NCBI RefSeq assembly: GCF_001758465.1
Contig: NZ_MJIC01000016.1
Coordinates: forward strand, 368,726 to 432,725
Source of the DNA: Marisediminitalea lipolytica
GTDB taxonomy: Bacteria > Pseudomonadota > Gammaproteobacteria > Enterobacterales > Alteromonadaceae
Length of the DNA stretch: 64,000 nucleotides
Direction of reading: 5' to 3'
The position numbers and the translations under genes were made by a program. The notes under the pieces were generated by a model. It saw only the letters and a list, made by a program, of their open reading frames with translations, searched no databases and was not told where the DNA came from. Below are positions 35,587 through 45,919 of this stretch, one piece after another (within the stretch, counting starts at the first letter, position 1; each line of letters opens with the position of its first letter).

Positions 35587-36078
35587 TTAAGCCGCTTTCT
35601 GCTTTAACTTCTGTTTAATTCGACTGATTTTTGTAGAGACATTTGAAATTGAAATATTCAGATTGGCTGCAATTTCGGCCTGGCTTTCGCCTTCTAAATA
35701 CATCAACAAAACTGCTTTATCTATGTCGTTCAGTCCGTTAATGAATTCGTATAACTCACTCAAACTCTGTTCATGCTCCCTCTCTTTGTCCATGTCGTAA
35801 CTAAGCAACCGGTCTTCCATTTCCGTGTGTTTGTAAGCGACTGACTTGTCACTTCTGTAAAACGAAATGGCAACATTAAGCGCAACCCGATACATCCAGG
35901 TCGTTATTTTAAAGCTGTCATTGTAGGTATCTAAAGAACGCCATATTTGAGCAAGAATTTCCTGGACTAAATCCTCCCGATCAAACTCATTGCTGCAGTA
36001 GGAGCGAGCGACTTTAAACACAATGCCCTTGTGCTTTTCTAAGATGTCTAAGTACATCCTATGCCGATCAACACTCAT
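35587..36078 (-). CDS. ECF-type RNA polymerase sigma factor
   Basis: 163 residues with region 2 (DREDLVQEILAQIWRSLDTY, WMYRVALNVAISFYR) and region 4 (EGESQAEIAANLNISISNVS ... RIKQKLK) joined by a short linker. This is the usual ECF size. It directs RNA polymerase to its own promoters, probably under control of the membrane protein encoded next. The stimulus is unknown. The start lacks a strong ribosome site. Confidence 0.92.
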   Translation of the reverse strand: MSVDRHRMYLDILEKHKGIVFKVARSYCSNEFDREDLVQEILAQIWRSLDTYNDSFKITTWMYRVALNVAISFYRSDKSVAYKHTEMEDRLLSYDMDKEREHEQSLSELYEFINGLNDIDKAVLLMYLEGESQAEIAANLNISISNVSTKISRIKQKLKQKAA

Positions 36079-36480
36079 TTCATTTTTCTCAATGGTTTGA
36101 ATCTATTCATAGCCTTGGTTTAAATGCCTTATTCACTTATTAAATGATTGCAGTATCAACGCTCATCACTAGCGCCTTCGCTTTACAAAATACGCTGTAT
36201 TTAACTAATGATTCGCAGCCGGAGATTAAATCTCACACTATTTTTTAAATTAAATAAAAAAGTTGTTTAACGTGGAGCTAGTCTTCCAGACTACAGCTTT
36301 AACAACCTTACCTCAGGAAGACTGGGATGTGTGAATTGCAGAAAAATCAGTAATTAACCTTGCCGATGTTTTTACTTCCGCCTGCGGCTTTATCCGAGAG
36401 GTTCGAATACAGCCTTTTTATCTGCTACCCCCTCAAGATGAATATTCAAACGGCTCAATCCTGGCATAAATACCATAATC
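36079..36480. other. Intergenic region upstream of sigma factor gene
   Basis: About 400 bases between the sigma gene start and the terminator of the pectinase gene. It should carry the sigma-gene promoter. I see no supported ORF, RNA or repeat. Confidence 0.5.
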
Positions 36481-36523
36481 AAAAAAAAATCCGCAGGCTG
36501 CAAAGCACTGCGGATTTTTTATA
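36481..36523 (-). terminator. Terminator of pectinase gene
   Basis: AAAATCCGCAG / CTGCGGATTTT around an 11-base loop, with A/T tracts on both sides. It follows the stop of the giant pectinase gene by 26 bases. Confidence 0.85.
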
Positions 36524-36548
36524 GTCAGCGAGGCATGCTCGCGTGGGA

Positions 36549-37030
36549 TTAATCGATATATTCGATTCTGAAATTATCCAGGGTCACTGTGCCACCACTT
36601 TCAGTACGCAACTGAATAAATGAATTTGCCGTCGCCACCGGGCCCTCAACTTCCAGAGTACCAATGGTTAAGTCATTAATCAGTGTGGCATAAAACTTAG
36701 AGCTGCCACCGAGGTGCGACTTACTGCTGCTACTGGTGTTATTGTCCACGTAGATCTGGAAGTTATTGTCACCATCTGGGTCGCTTACGCTGACAATATC
36801 GACTACTACCTTATACGGACGGCTCAGGTCAAACACGCCCCGGCCTTCAGTATCACTGTCGGCGGTATCAGTGCCCGGCATGGTATCGCCAATACTGAAA
36901 CGGGCGCTGTTAAGGGTGATCTCACCATTAGCCAGCGTGATACCACTGCCACCACCGGTGATATTATGCAGCGGCATCGAGCTGTCAGCCGGTAGTGACT
37001 TATACGCAGCACTGAAAAACTCATCAGCAT
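36549..37030 (-). repeat. Intragenic repeat encoding binding module, copy 3
   Basis: Encodes the C-terminal module. It shares long near-identical DNA with 40540-41020, for example ACTTACTGCTGCTACTGGT followed by ATTATTGT, and protein motifs NFQIYVDNNTSSSSKS and QLRTESGGTV. Recent duplication within the gene is likely. Confidence 0.75.
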
Positions 37031-40000
37031 CCGCCGCACTAAAGTCTTCGGCATAAGGCAGTGTTACATCGGTGCCCTCACTGGTACCGCCGCCATTACC
37101 ACCACCGGTGTTACCCTCATCAATCGCCGGAATATCTAAACCGCTTTGGTCTATTTTCCCTACCCCCGCATGGTTAATAACCTTACTTTTTACCATACTG
37201 GTTTCGTCCAGGCTGTAAGCGTAGGGCACCTGATAGCTGCTGGTAGGTGTTTGTTCCGGCCCCGCTGAGACATCATTACCAGAAGGCGTAGTCCAGGTAA
37301 CACCGGTGCCAAACAGGTTACCAGAAGTATTCCAGTAACCAATTACGTCTGAGTAGAACGAGACAATCGGGTTCTGCGTGTTTTCAAACACGTTGTTCTC
37401 GATTTGCAGTTCTGCACCAATACGTGAGTTGATGGCGGTTGAATTGATATTGTTGTAGTAGTTGTTGTACAGGTGGCCATGACCGTATCTGAACAGAGGT
37501 AAACGTGACTCAATGTTTTCGAAACGGTTATGATGGAACGTAATCAAACGCTCGGTGTTATCACTGGCCGTATCGTTTTCGGTATGACCATGCAGCGACG
37601 CCTTCCAGTGATCGTGCAGGTAGTTGTACGAAATCGTAATGTTCTTGGCACCGGATTTCGAGTCAATCAAGCCGTCATAGTAGTCTTTATCCACATTCAG
37701 CGTACTGTACAACTCATTATGGTCAATCCAGATATTGCTGGTCGTTGAGCCATCATTATCGCCTTCAATAGAGATAGCGTCTTTACCACCGGTCAGTACG
37801 TGATGAATCTTAAGGTTCTGGATAATCACGTTGTTGGCACGACGGATGGAAATACCTATGCCATCAAACTCACCACGATCGGCTACCCCGATAATCGACA
37901 CATTATCCATGTCTTTGATTTCAATTGAGCGGCCGCTACCATCGTTGTTGGCATCGGTAATGACACCATCAACATAAATGGTCACCGGTGAATTGGCGTC
38001 GCGAGCCTGCTCCAGCGCAGAGGTCAACTTAGCGCCGGTATCCACGGTAACCACCATTCCACCAGCACCACCGGTAATATCAAAGTTGTAACCGGCAAAG
38101 CCTTTATCGGTCACTTCTTCAATAATCACCGGAGCATCCAGCGGCTGAGGCTCCCAGCCGGCACCGCTGTTGTAGCTTGCGAATACCGCCGCTCTGCTGC
38201 TAAAACCGCTTGCTTCTGACTCAGACAGGATATAACCACCTACCCGTGCAGATAAATCAAGGTCATTCCCCTGGGCATCCGTACTGCCGTACTCACGCCA
38301 GCCACCGTTGGCCGTGGCCGGATCCGGCGTAGGCTGCGGTTGACCGTTAATACCATTGTACGCCCAGCCCACTGCAGCAATGTGTTCGCCAAAGGTGTTA
38401 TTGATCAGGGTGATATTGTCGAAGTAGCTGCTGTTGCCACCGCTACGAGCAATATAAGTAGAGTCCGCTTCAACCGTGGTACCTAATGGTCCTGGTCCAT
38501 GCGTGAAGTCGCTGTTCAGGAACACAAAGCCCGGGTCATCGGCATTCTGAACCCTGGCCTGTAACACATAGCCTCCCGGTGAGGTCGCGTCGGCACCGTA
38601 TTTAGAATCACCAATGGTACGGATTTCACTTTCTTCAAACAGTGCTGCCGTAACGTAACCCCAGATGAAATCCACGTTACCAGCCACCAGCGTATTATAG
38701 AACCAGCTGTAGCCTTTCAGCAGCAGTGTATCCTGCTCACTGATGAAGTTCATGTTGTTGGCAATCAAACGGTGACTACTGTTGAAATAAATCGTCTCAG
38801 CCTGATTAGAGTCCACATTGTTACGCGTATGGCTGTTTTTCAGGGTAAAGTTATTCAGGATCAGATTGTCCGCACTCTCGACCAACAACACACTACGTCC
38901 ACCATTCGGCGTGCCGGTTCCAGGCGCTTCACTGCCACCCGTACCGCCATTGAATGACTCATAGTTATCGTAATAAATCACCGTGTTCTCGCGATCCTCG
39001 CCCTGAATCGTCAGGTTGTTTTTGTTGCGAACAAACAGCAGCTCATTGTACATACCGGCTTTAACCGTTACGGTTGCTGCCGTATCCTTGGCGACGTTTT
39101 CCATCACGTAGTTTAATGCGCCCTGCACGGTTCTGAAGTCGGCTGCGCCGTCGTCATCCACCGTTACGTCTGAGCCTGACGGCCCGATTTCCTGGGTGGA
39201 GAACTCCCAACCGGCGGTTTTACCCATACCGGTAAAGTCGACACCATTAAGCTGTGTGCTGGTTATCACGCCATCACCAATGGCAACGTAGTAAGTCTTA
39301 TCGTAATCCAGCGCGTTGGTATGCGGCACAATCGTCAACGTGTTGCCATCCACACTAAACGGACGGTAGTTAACCCGACGCATCCGATCCTGCCCGGTGT
39401 AACCAAGCGCATCGATATCGCCGCCAAGCGTGATCACATCCACAACCGTGTCGTCTGCAGCATCATAGATACGCACTTCCCCCACTTCTGCGAGTACCGG
39501 CGGGCTATCGAAGGTAATCGACAGGCGGCCATCCACATAGGCGTTAGTCGCGGCTATAGCGGGGGAGGTTTTACCCGTCAGGTCGCCATAGTCACTGGTG
39601 GGCATCACAAAACCTTCGGTAACAAGCACTTCCACCGTGCGCACCAGCGTTGGATCAGAACCCGACGTAAAGGTAATGGTGGCACTACCCGCCGCTGCTG
39701 GTGTCAGCGTGATATTCGGGCCATCAGTACTGACACTGACAACGCTCTCATCTGAGGAGGTAACGGTAAAGGTGTCATCAGTAATACCGTCGTTTTGTAC
39801 CGCCGTTACATACACAATCAGCGGATCTGTGGTGGTCGTGGCGTTCCACTCAGGGTCTTTATAGTCGAGCGTCAGTTGCACCGGCTTAACACTGGGGTCG
39901 CCTACTTTAAAGTCATCCATCTCAAAGGAGCGATTGTTAGTGAACATCCCAATCAGTCCTTTCGCTGTGAAGGTGGTATCACTGATTGACCCCATTTCTT

Positions 40001-42719
40001 CACCGTCAAGATAGACTGTCAGAGCATCACCAATCAGTTCAAAACGTACCCGGTACCACACACCGTCCGTACCGTCTTTTTCACCTAACAGCAAAGGGGT
40101 AGAAGCTTGCACAGGACGGCTAATTGAACCATCAGTACTAATGGCAACTTCCACCCGGGTTGAGCTCGATGAGTTCTGCAGATTCAAACCACCGCCATAC
40201 CAGTTACCCGCACTGTCGTAACGGGCAGTAAAATACAGCTGTTTGTTAGCAGTGGTGCTGTTCTGGCGCGGGCGAATACGGGCTTCCACGAAGTAATCTG
40301 CGGTATCCGGAATTTGCGCCATAGCAGCATCGGTTAATTGCAGAATTTCACCACCAGCACCGCCGGCGGTGTATCGCAACATATCATTGCCAGTCTCACT
40401 GGTATAAATATCAAAGCTACCAATTGCCCCTTCGGTATTATCCGGTTGGGCCAGCAGGTTCCAGTTATCGGTATTACCAGAGCTAAAGTCGTCACAGAAG
40501 TAGAGCGTTGGTTCATCGTCACAGGAGAACATACTGGCATCTTCGATATATTCGATGCGCAGATTGTTAATCACAACCGTGCCGCCACTTTCGGTACGTA
40601 GCTGCAGGAAGGAGTTTTCTGAGGCTACCAGCCCTTCCACTTCCAGTGTAGTGCCAGGCTCAAGCGTGGTGATCAGTTCACTGTAGAACCGTGATGCCCC
40701 GCCGTGCACAGACTTACTGCTGCTACTGGTATTATTGTCTACATAGATTTGGAACTTGTTGTTACCTTCGGTATCGCTTACCGACACGATATCCATAACC
40801 ACTTTGTATGGACGGCTCAGATCAAGTACACCACTAAACAGGGTGTCGTCAGCCGTGGTTTCGGTATCCGGCGTTGAATTACCAATGGTAAAGCGGCCGG
40901 AATCGATTTGCAGGCCATCGCTCACAACAACAACCGTGCCGCCGGTACGAGAATACAGCGGTAGGGTTTCGCCATTACTGTTTACCAGGCTGGCAAAAGC
41001 GTCGGAGAATATATCTTCTGTGACGCCCACAAAGTTATAGGTGAGCGGTAAATCCACCTGTGGAATGACCGGTTGCTCTGGTACCTCCGGCTCTTCAGGT
41101 TCTTCCGGCTCAACCGGTGGTTCCGGTGCGTCCACCGCATCGGCCACGGTCTCAATAGTCAGGTTATCAATGGTAATATTACCAGAGCTGTCAGTACGTA
41201 ACTGGAAGAACGAGTTAGTGATATCCGGATTGAGAATACGAGCGTCCGGATCGTCAACCGGCAAGCCGGTCACATCTGTGCCAGGCACATAGGTATAGGT
41301 GTAGCGCTGCCCCACCGGGAAGTTTTCTTCGTTAATACTCAAACCAATAAATTTACTGGCTCCACCATGGACGGAATTCCCCTGACTGGTTGTATTGTTA
41401 TCCACGTAAATGTTCAGGTTACCGGCGCTGGTATGGGCAATAACATCAAAGCTGATGGTAAAGCCTTCACTGATATTATAAATACCAGTGCCTATGGTAT
41501 CTGAGGAAGTCGTTTCAACGCCGGGCGTGGTATTTCCGATAGTAAAACGGGCCCCGGATAAGTTCAGTTGACCAAGCTCCGGATCGATAACCGGGCTGCC
41601 ACCTGTTTTAAAATACAAAGCGCCACTGTTAGGATCGTCGCTCAGACGTTTATAGCCCGAAGAGAAAAAGGTGGTGAGATCCGTATCAAAACTCTCAGCC
41701 AGTGCAGGTTCGACACTGGATGCCTGCTCTTCCAGCGCGATAAGCTCAAGGTCTGCCTGCTCTTCAGAGAGTACTAACAGGTTATCTTTCGGATCCTCAC
41801 CGGCATCACAGGCTCTGACCAGGCTGGTAATCGCCTGAGTCGGGTCGTCAAACCAGCACAAGCTGTAAACCTGATTAACGGTGTTGAACGAACGCGAGAC
41901 CAGATAATGGGTACTGGTTTCAGTAGTGAGCACCAGAGCGCGACGACCAAAGGCAAAACCATAGGTGCCCGTTGTCGTTACCTCACCTTCAGTAAGACTG
42001 AAGCTACCGGTTAATCCTGCGGCATCATCAGGTGTAAACGTAATGGCCGTTTTCACCGCGGTGTTACCCTGAATGTACGTATTATAAAGCGTACCGGTTA
42101 TCAGCTCTGCGCTGATGGCATTGGTCAGTAAGGTACCGTACTCGGTTTCAAGATAATTAACAAAGTGCGCGACGGCGTCATCATAATCAGTCAGCGTTGC
42201 GCTGCCGCCGGCGGTCGCCAGCCAGGGCTCAACGTCAGCAGCAAAGTCATCGGCATCCTGTGCAAAAAAAGCATCTACCGTTTCGCCGTCTGCCAACAAC
42301 ATTTGCGCCGCAGCAGCGGCGTTCGGTGAAATACTGATTCCGTTAGCAGGGTCGGCATCAGTATCAAGCGCCTGCAGCAACCGTAACGTATTCACAACAG
42401 CAGGGTTAAACGGATTATCCGTTTCAAACAGCGCCAGTGGCGTTAACAGGCTCGAAGCCGGTACCGCAGGAAACGTAAACTCACCAATAGAAAAGGTGAT
42501 TTGGTCGCCGCGAAAATAAGAAAACTCGCCGTTTTCATTAGTGGTGCCATCAGGGAAGGATTCTGAGCTGTAACTCAGGCCTCCTACCGGGGCATCAACA
42601 AACTGGCCGGTCAGCGCAGGCGCCGGCTCTTCTTTTACATTAATGGTTTGTTCAAATCCGCAGCCGGTTACTAATACGGCACTACCCATCAGAGCAGCAA
42701 TGCGATTGAGCTTTTTCAT
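36549..42719 (-). CDS. Giant bifunctional pectinase lipoprotein: CE8 methylesterase + PL1 pectate lyase
   Basis: 2056 residues from ATG 42719 (GGAGG eight bases upstream). A lipoprotein signal ends LVTGC. In order: an N-terminal domain (about 25-335, with VDAPVGGLSY and TNENGEFSYFRG); two carbohydrate-binding-like repeats (about 345-530 and 555-730, YVDNNT...GGASKF); a LamG-like domain (740-945); Ig-like domains (950-1175); pectin methylesterase (1180-1540: QDTLLL, GNVDFIWGY); PL1 pectate lyase (1540-1810: IWIDHNEL, SRLPLFRYGHGHLYNNYY with the RxPxxR motif); and a third binding repeat (1870-2056). It should demethylate and cleave pectin at the cell surface. It is 118 bases after the TonB receptor gene, probably in the same operon. 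Confidence 0.9.
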   Translation of the reverse strand: MKKLNRIAALMGSAVLVTGCGFEQTINVKEEPAPALTGQFVDAPVGGLSYSSESFPDGTTNENGEFSYFRGDQITFSIGEFTFPAVPASSLLTPLALFETDNPFNPAVVNTLRLLQALDTDADPANGISISPNAAAAAQMLLADGETVDAFFAQDADDFAADVEPWLATAGGSATLTDYDDAVAHFVNYLETEYGTLLTNAISAELITGTLYNTYIQGNTAVKTAITFTPDDAAGLTGSFSLTEGEVTTTGTYGFAFGRRALVLTTETSTHYLVSRSFNTVNQVYSLCWFDDPTQAITSLVRACDAGEDPKDNLLVLSEEQADLELIALEEQASSVEPALAESFDTDLTTFFSSGYKRLSDDPNSGALYFKTGGSPVIDPELGQLNLSGARFTIGNTTPGVETTSSDTIGTGIYNISEGFTISFDVIAHTSAGNLNIYVDNNTTSQGNSVHGGASKFIGLSINEENFPVGQRYTYTYVPGTDVTGLPVDDPDARILNPDITNSFFQLRTDSSGNITIDNLTIETVADAVDAPEPPVEPEEPEEPEVPEQPVIPQVDLPLTYNFVGVTEDIFSDAFASLVNSNGETLPLYSRTGGTVVVVSDGLQIDSGRFTIGNSTPDTETTADDTLFSGVLDLSRPYKVVMDIVSVSDTEGNNKFQIYVDNNTSSSSKSVHGGASRFYSELITTLEPGTTLEVEGLVASENSFLQLRTESGGTVVINNLRIEYIEDASMFSCDDEPTLYFCDDFSSGNTDNWNLLAQPDNTEGAIGSFDIYTSETGNDMLRYTAGGAGGEILQLTDAAMAQIPDTADYFVEARIRPRQNSTTANKQLYFTARYDSAGNWYGGGLNLQNSSSSTRVEVAISTDGSISRPVQASTPLLLGEKDGTDGVWYRVRFELIGDALTVYLDGEEMGSISDTTFTAKGLIGMFTNNRSFEMDDFKVGDPSVKPVQLTLDYKDPEWNATTTTDPLIVYVTAVQNDGITDDTFTVTSSDESVVSVSTDGPNITLTPAAAGSATITFTSGSDPTLVRTVEVLVTEGFVMPTSDYGDLTGKTSPAIAATNAYVDGRLSITFDSPPVLAEVGEVRIYDAADDTVVDVITLGGDIDALGYTGQDRMRRVNYRPFSVDGNTLTIVPHTNALDYDKTYYVAIGDGVITSTQLNGVDFTGMGKTAGWEFSTQEIGPSGSDVTVDDDGAADFRTVQGALNYVMENVAKDTAATVTVKAGMYNELLFVRNKNNLTIQGEDRENTVIYYDNYESFNGGTGGSEAPGTGTPNGGRSVLLVESADNLILNNFTLKNSHTRNNVDSNQAETIYFNSSHRLIANNMNFISEQDTLLLKGYSWFYNTLVAGNVDFIWGYVTAALFEESEIRTIGDSKYGADATSPGGYVLQARVQNADDPGFVFLNSDFTHGPGPLGTTVEADSTYIARSGGNSSYFDNITLINNTFGEHIAAVGWAYNGINGQPQPTPDPATANGGWREYGSTDAQGNDLDLSARVGGYILSESEASGFSSRAAVFASYNSGAGWEPQPLDAPVIIEEVTDKGFAGYNFDITGGAGGMVVTVDTGAKLTSALEQARDANSPVTIYVDGVITDANNDGSGRSIEIKDMDNVSIIGVADRGEFDGIGISIRRANNVIIQNLKIHHVLTGGKDAISIEGDNDGSTTSNIWIDHNELYSTLNVDKDYYDGLIDSKSGAKNITISYNYLHDHWKASLHGHTENDTASDNTERLITFHHNRFENIESRLPLFRYGHGHLYNNYYNNINSTAINSRIGAELQIENNVFENTQNPIVSFYSDVIGYWNTSGNLFGTGVTWTTPSGNDVSAGPEQTPTSSYQVPYAYSLDETSMVKSKVINHAGVGKIDQSGLDIPAIDEGNTGGGNGGGTSEGTDVTLPYAEDFSAADADEFFSAAYKSLPADSSMPLHNITGGGSGITLANGEITLNSARFSIGDTMPGTDTADSDTEGRGVFDLSRPYKVVVDIVSVSDPDGDNNFQIYVDNNTSSSSKSHLGGSSKFYATLINDLTIGTLEVEGPVATANSFIQLRTESGGTVTLDNFRIEYID
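40540..41050 (-). repeat. Intragenic repeat encoding binding module, copy 2
   Basis: Encodes the second module (about residues 555-730). It is most similar to the C-terminal copy; a more diverged first copy lies at about 41130-41690. The modules resemble all-beta carbohydrate-binding domains that flank the catalytic units. Confidence 0.75.
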
Positions 42720-42837
42720 GTTCACCCTCCCAGGATGATAAGGCGGGAGTGCGGCGACGGGGCAAACAATGATAGCCCCTGAACTATGCCACGTTCCCGA
42801 TTCAATTAACTGTGCAGAGGCATCGCCTCGTTATCGT

Positions 42838-45804
42838 TTAATAGAACTTGATCGTGGCACCTAACTGATAGGTCTGGCCGTAGACTTCTTTTTGATACAG
42901 GATGTTACCGCCACTGTATTCATTGCCTTTAAAGAAGCGTAAGTCTTCCTGAGAAGTCAGATTCAGCGCATCAAAATACAACTGAATGTTTTCTGTCAGG
43001 TCGTACTTAAACTTAGCATCAACACTGGTGTAACCGGCCTGATACTGATCGCCCCAAATTTTACAGCCTTTCACGTCATCTAACTGTGCCGTCTCAGGGC
43101 ACGAGCCGATTTGCTCCAGAATTTCAGAGCGATAATTAGTGATTAAGCGGGCTGAAAACACTTCGTTTTCCCAACCAACAGTAAGGTTGAAAGTCTGGTC
43201 AGCCTGATCCGGCAGTGGCATGCTGCCCTGACGAACCGTGCCATCAAGACGCGCATCACTGTTAAGGAAGGTGGCGTTAGACTGGACAAAGAAGCCATTT
43301 TCAAAATACTGGTTGTAACTCAGTTCAATCCCGTACACTTTGGCTTTATCACCATTGAGAGTAATGTTGATTTCATCCATGTACAGATCTTGCGGAATGA
43401 CAAACTCGGTTACCTGATTCACTGGCAACGTAACCGGCAGGTCGGCCAAGGACATGCCAATACCGTTGACTTCAATAATGAAGTTTTCGATATCCTTGTA
43501 AAACACGCCAATTTCCATAAACAGGTTTTCACTGGCGTACCAGCTTAGTGAGGCATCATAGTTTATCGATGTCATTGCCGTCAGGTTAGGGTTACCCACA
43601 TCCAGCGTATTATCAGACGCCAGGATATAGTCCTGTAATTGCTGAATACTGGCACCGCCCTGAGAGTCATCACAGTTGTTGCTGCCCGGCGGACACAGTT
43701 CGATATCACTATCGAAGGTGGCATAAGCCCGCGCCTGACTAAACGAAGGGCGGGTAAAACTGCTCCAGATTGCCCCGCGCACCAGAATATTCTCGGTGGG
43801 CTCGTAACGTAAATGCACGCTGGGGAAGAATTCGCTGTATTTAATCGACGCTTCGGGCAGCGGGATAGCAATATCCAGCGAACCGTTACCGGCACCGTTA
43901 AACTCGAAGTCATCGTTCTCCAGCGACATAAAGCCGGTAGATGCAAACTCAGTTTCGACCCAGCGCACACCGGTAATAATGGTGGCGTCCATGCCTAGTG
44001 GGAACTCGGTCATCGCGTAGATAGCTTTGGTGTCTTCGTCGATTGCATAATCACCTTTGGTGCTCTCAATCGATTCCTCACCATTTGTTGCTAACTCCAC
44101 GGTTTGTCGGGTTACATCGGTAATGGCATCCACAATGGCGGCACTTTCAAAGGGATACTGAAAATCACTGCCCGCCGGGATCGCGCTCGGGTAATCCGCC
44201 AGACTGGAGTTTACTGCATCAATACAGGCCTGATCGCCGCTACAATCTTCTGGTGACGGATCAAAGCTCCAGCGGTTCTTGTCACGCGCGTAATAACGCG
44301 TGGTGAACAAACCACCCACTTTGATATAGTTGATGTAATCGTTATAAACATCCTTACGCAGATTAACCTGCCAGCTTTCCAGATCATCAACCCGCAGGCC
44401 GCCTTCCAGAAACAGGTTATCAAACTGCCAGTTGTTTAAGTCGCTGGCATCACCTCGTGCCGAGTTACCAAACATGCCGTCGGTGTAGGGCAAACCCGCA
44501 AAGGTCGCCGCTTCCTCAGGCGACATAACGCGGGCACTGATATTCCGGCGTCCGCCCTGACCATACACAATCAAATCGCGTTCACGAAACTGCACACGAC
44601 GGTCGCCACGGGAATCTTCTTCTGATTTGGATTTTGCGTACTCGTAATCCAGGGTCCAGCTATCGTTAAAGGTGTTACGACCGCCCAGACTGAATGTGGT
44701 GGTTTCGTTGGTGCTTTCCTGAATAAAGTGCTGGTGGAACACATCAATATCCGACAGGATGAATTCTTTGGTATCACCATTTACAAACAGGATTTCTTCG
44801 TTGCCAAAGGAGCCTGCGTCCTGAAAATCGTAAAACTCTCGCAGCGCAAAATCGCCATCTTCGTACTTGGTGTACGTGCCTTTTACGTAGTAGTAGGCGT
44901 TGTCAGACGGCTGATATTCAACGTTTAATGCACCGGCTGTGCGCGTACGATCAGCAATCTCACGACGATATTCCAGCTGAGCAGGCCCAAGAATTTCCGG
45001 GCCAAGATTGCCTGCTGCGATATCCTCATCGGAAACACCAAAATCCGCCTGATAGAATTTCATTTCGTTGGAGCTGTGATGGCGGGTTTCGTCGACCAGG
45101 GTTTCACGGTCTTCATAAGATACAGCGAAGCCCAAACCAATGGTGTTATCAAATAGCAGCTGAGTACCATTTAAGCTGAAGCGCGGCGAGTGAGACTCCC
45201 GCAACTCGTTATAAGCATCCTGCACTTTCAGATTCAGCGTGCTCTTACCACGGTCAAATGCTGAAATGGCTTTAACGTTTACTGTACCACCGATGGAGTT
45301 AAGGTTTTGATCCGGGGTCAGCGATTTTAAGACCTCGATGGTCCCCAGCAGATCAGCGGGAATGGCATCAAGGCCTACAGCGCGGTCTTCGCCCGCACCG
45401 GCCATCTCTGCACCGTTCATATTAACGGTCACAAAGCTTGGCCCCAGGCCACGCACGGCGACAAATTTACCTTCGCCCTCGCTACGCTGCAGGGTAACGC
45501 CTGGTAAGCGGCGTAATGATTCGGCCACGTTCTGGTCAACAAAGTTGCCCAGTTCATCGGTAGAAATCACCGAGCTGAATCCATCTTTCATGCGTTCAAG
45601 ATCGCGGGCTTTCAGGTCAGCGGTTTTAACGCCTTTTACCTGAATAATTTCCAGATCCTGTTCCTGATTATTTGCTTGTTGTTCAGTGTCAGTAGCGACG
45701 GGCTGAGTTTCAGCGGTTTTATCTTGTTGTTCTGCTTGCTGAGCATAAACGGGCAAACTGAATGCCAGGCAGGCCATTACCGCGTTTAACTTAAATGTTC
45801 TCAT
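42838..45804 (-). CDS. TonB-dependent receptor, probable pectin oligosaccharide importer
   Basis: 988 residues from ATG 45804 (GGAGATAGGATT upstream); an in-frame GTG six codons earlier is not needed. Signal peptide, then a Gln/Thr-rich spacer, TonB box-like IIQVKGVK, plug (ESLRRLPGVTLQR, VAVRGLGPSFVTVNMNG, IGGTVNV) and a long barrel ending ATIKFY. This large type is the one found in polysaccharide utilisation loci of Alteromonadales and Caulobacter. It sits directly upstream of the pectinase gene and shares an operator with the pectate lyase, so galacturonan oligomers are the likely ligand. Confidence 0.88.
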   Translation of the reverse strand: MRTFKLNAVMACLAFSLPVYAQQAEQQDKTAETQPVATDTEQQANNQEQDLEIIQVKGVKTADLKARDLERMKDGFSSVISTDELGNFVDQNVAESLRRLPGVTLQRSEGEGKFVAVRGLGPSFVTVNMNGAEMAGAGEDRAVGLDAIPADLLGTIEVLKSLTPDQNLNSIGGTVNVKAISAFDRGKSTLNLKVQDAYNELRESHSPRFSLNGTQLLFDNTIGLGFAVSYEDRETLVDETRHHSSNEMKFYQADFGVSDEDIAAGNLGPEILGPAQLEYRREIADRTRTAGALNVEYQPSDNAYYYVKGTYTKYEDGDFALREFYDFQDAGSFGNEEILFVNGDTKEFILSDIDVFHQHFIQESTNETTTFSLGGRNTFNDSWTLDYEYAKSKSEEDSRGDRRVQFRERDLIVYGQGGRRNISARVMSPEEAATFAGLPYTDGMFGNSARGDASDLNNWQFDNLFLEGGLRVDDLESWQVNLRKDVYNDYINYIKVGGLFTTRYYARDKNRWSFDPSPEDCSGDQACIDAVNSSLADYPSAIPAGSDFQYPFESAAIVDAITDVTRQTVELATNGEESIESTKGDYAIDEDTKAIYAMTEFPLGMDATIITGVRWVETEFASTGFMSLENDDFEFNGAGNGSLDIAIPLPEASIKYSEFFPSVHLRYEPTENILVRGAIWSSFTRPSFSQARAYATFDSDIELCPPGSNNCDDSQGGASIQQLQDYILASDNTLDVGNPNLTAMTSINYDASLSWYASENLFMEIGVFYKDIENFIIEVNGIGMSLADLPVTLPVNQVTEFVIPQDLYMDEINITLNGDKAKVYGIELSYNQYFENGFFVQSNATFLNSDARLDGTVRQGSMPLPDQADQTFNLTVGWENEVFSARLITNYRSEILEQIGSCPETAQLDDVKGCKIWGDQYQAGYTSVDAKFKYDLTENIQLYFDALNLTSQEDLRFFKGNEYSGGNILYQKEVYGQTYQLGATIKFY

Positions 45805-45905
45805 AATCCTATCTCCGGACACGACGCGATTTGTAGGGTCGTGTAGACGAGTGCGATATAAATTTAGTCAATGACACGAACAACAGGCATAACACACCAA
45901 GTCAG

Positions 45906-45919
45906 TGCCACCGGTGGCA
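45906..45919. promoter_or_regulatory. 14-bp palindromic operator upstream of pectin TonB receptor
   Basis: TGCCACCGGTGGCA, perfectly self-complementary, 102 bases before the receptor start. The central CG and arm layout resemble LacI-family operators. A near-identical site precedes the pectate lyase gene. Confidence 0.6.

Noticed and set aside
36481..36523. AAAATCCGC resembling the tRNA-Leu anticodon-arm repeat
   Set aside because: It is one arm of a perfect terminator stem after the pectinase gene; no other tRNA sequence follows.
36549..42719. Many plus-strand frames of 60-144 codons inside the pectinase gene
   Set aside because: They are antisense shadows without ribosome sites or recognisable products.
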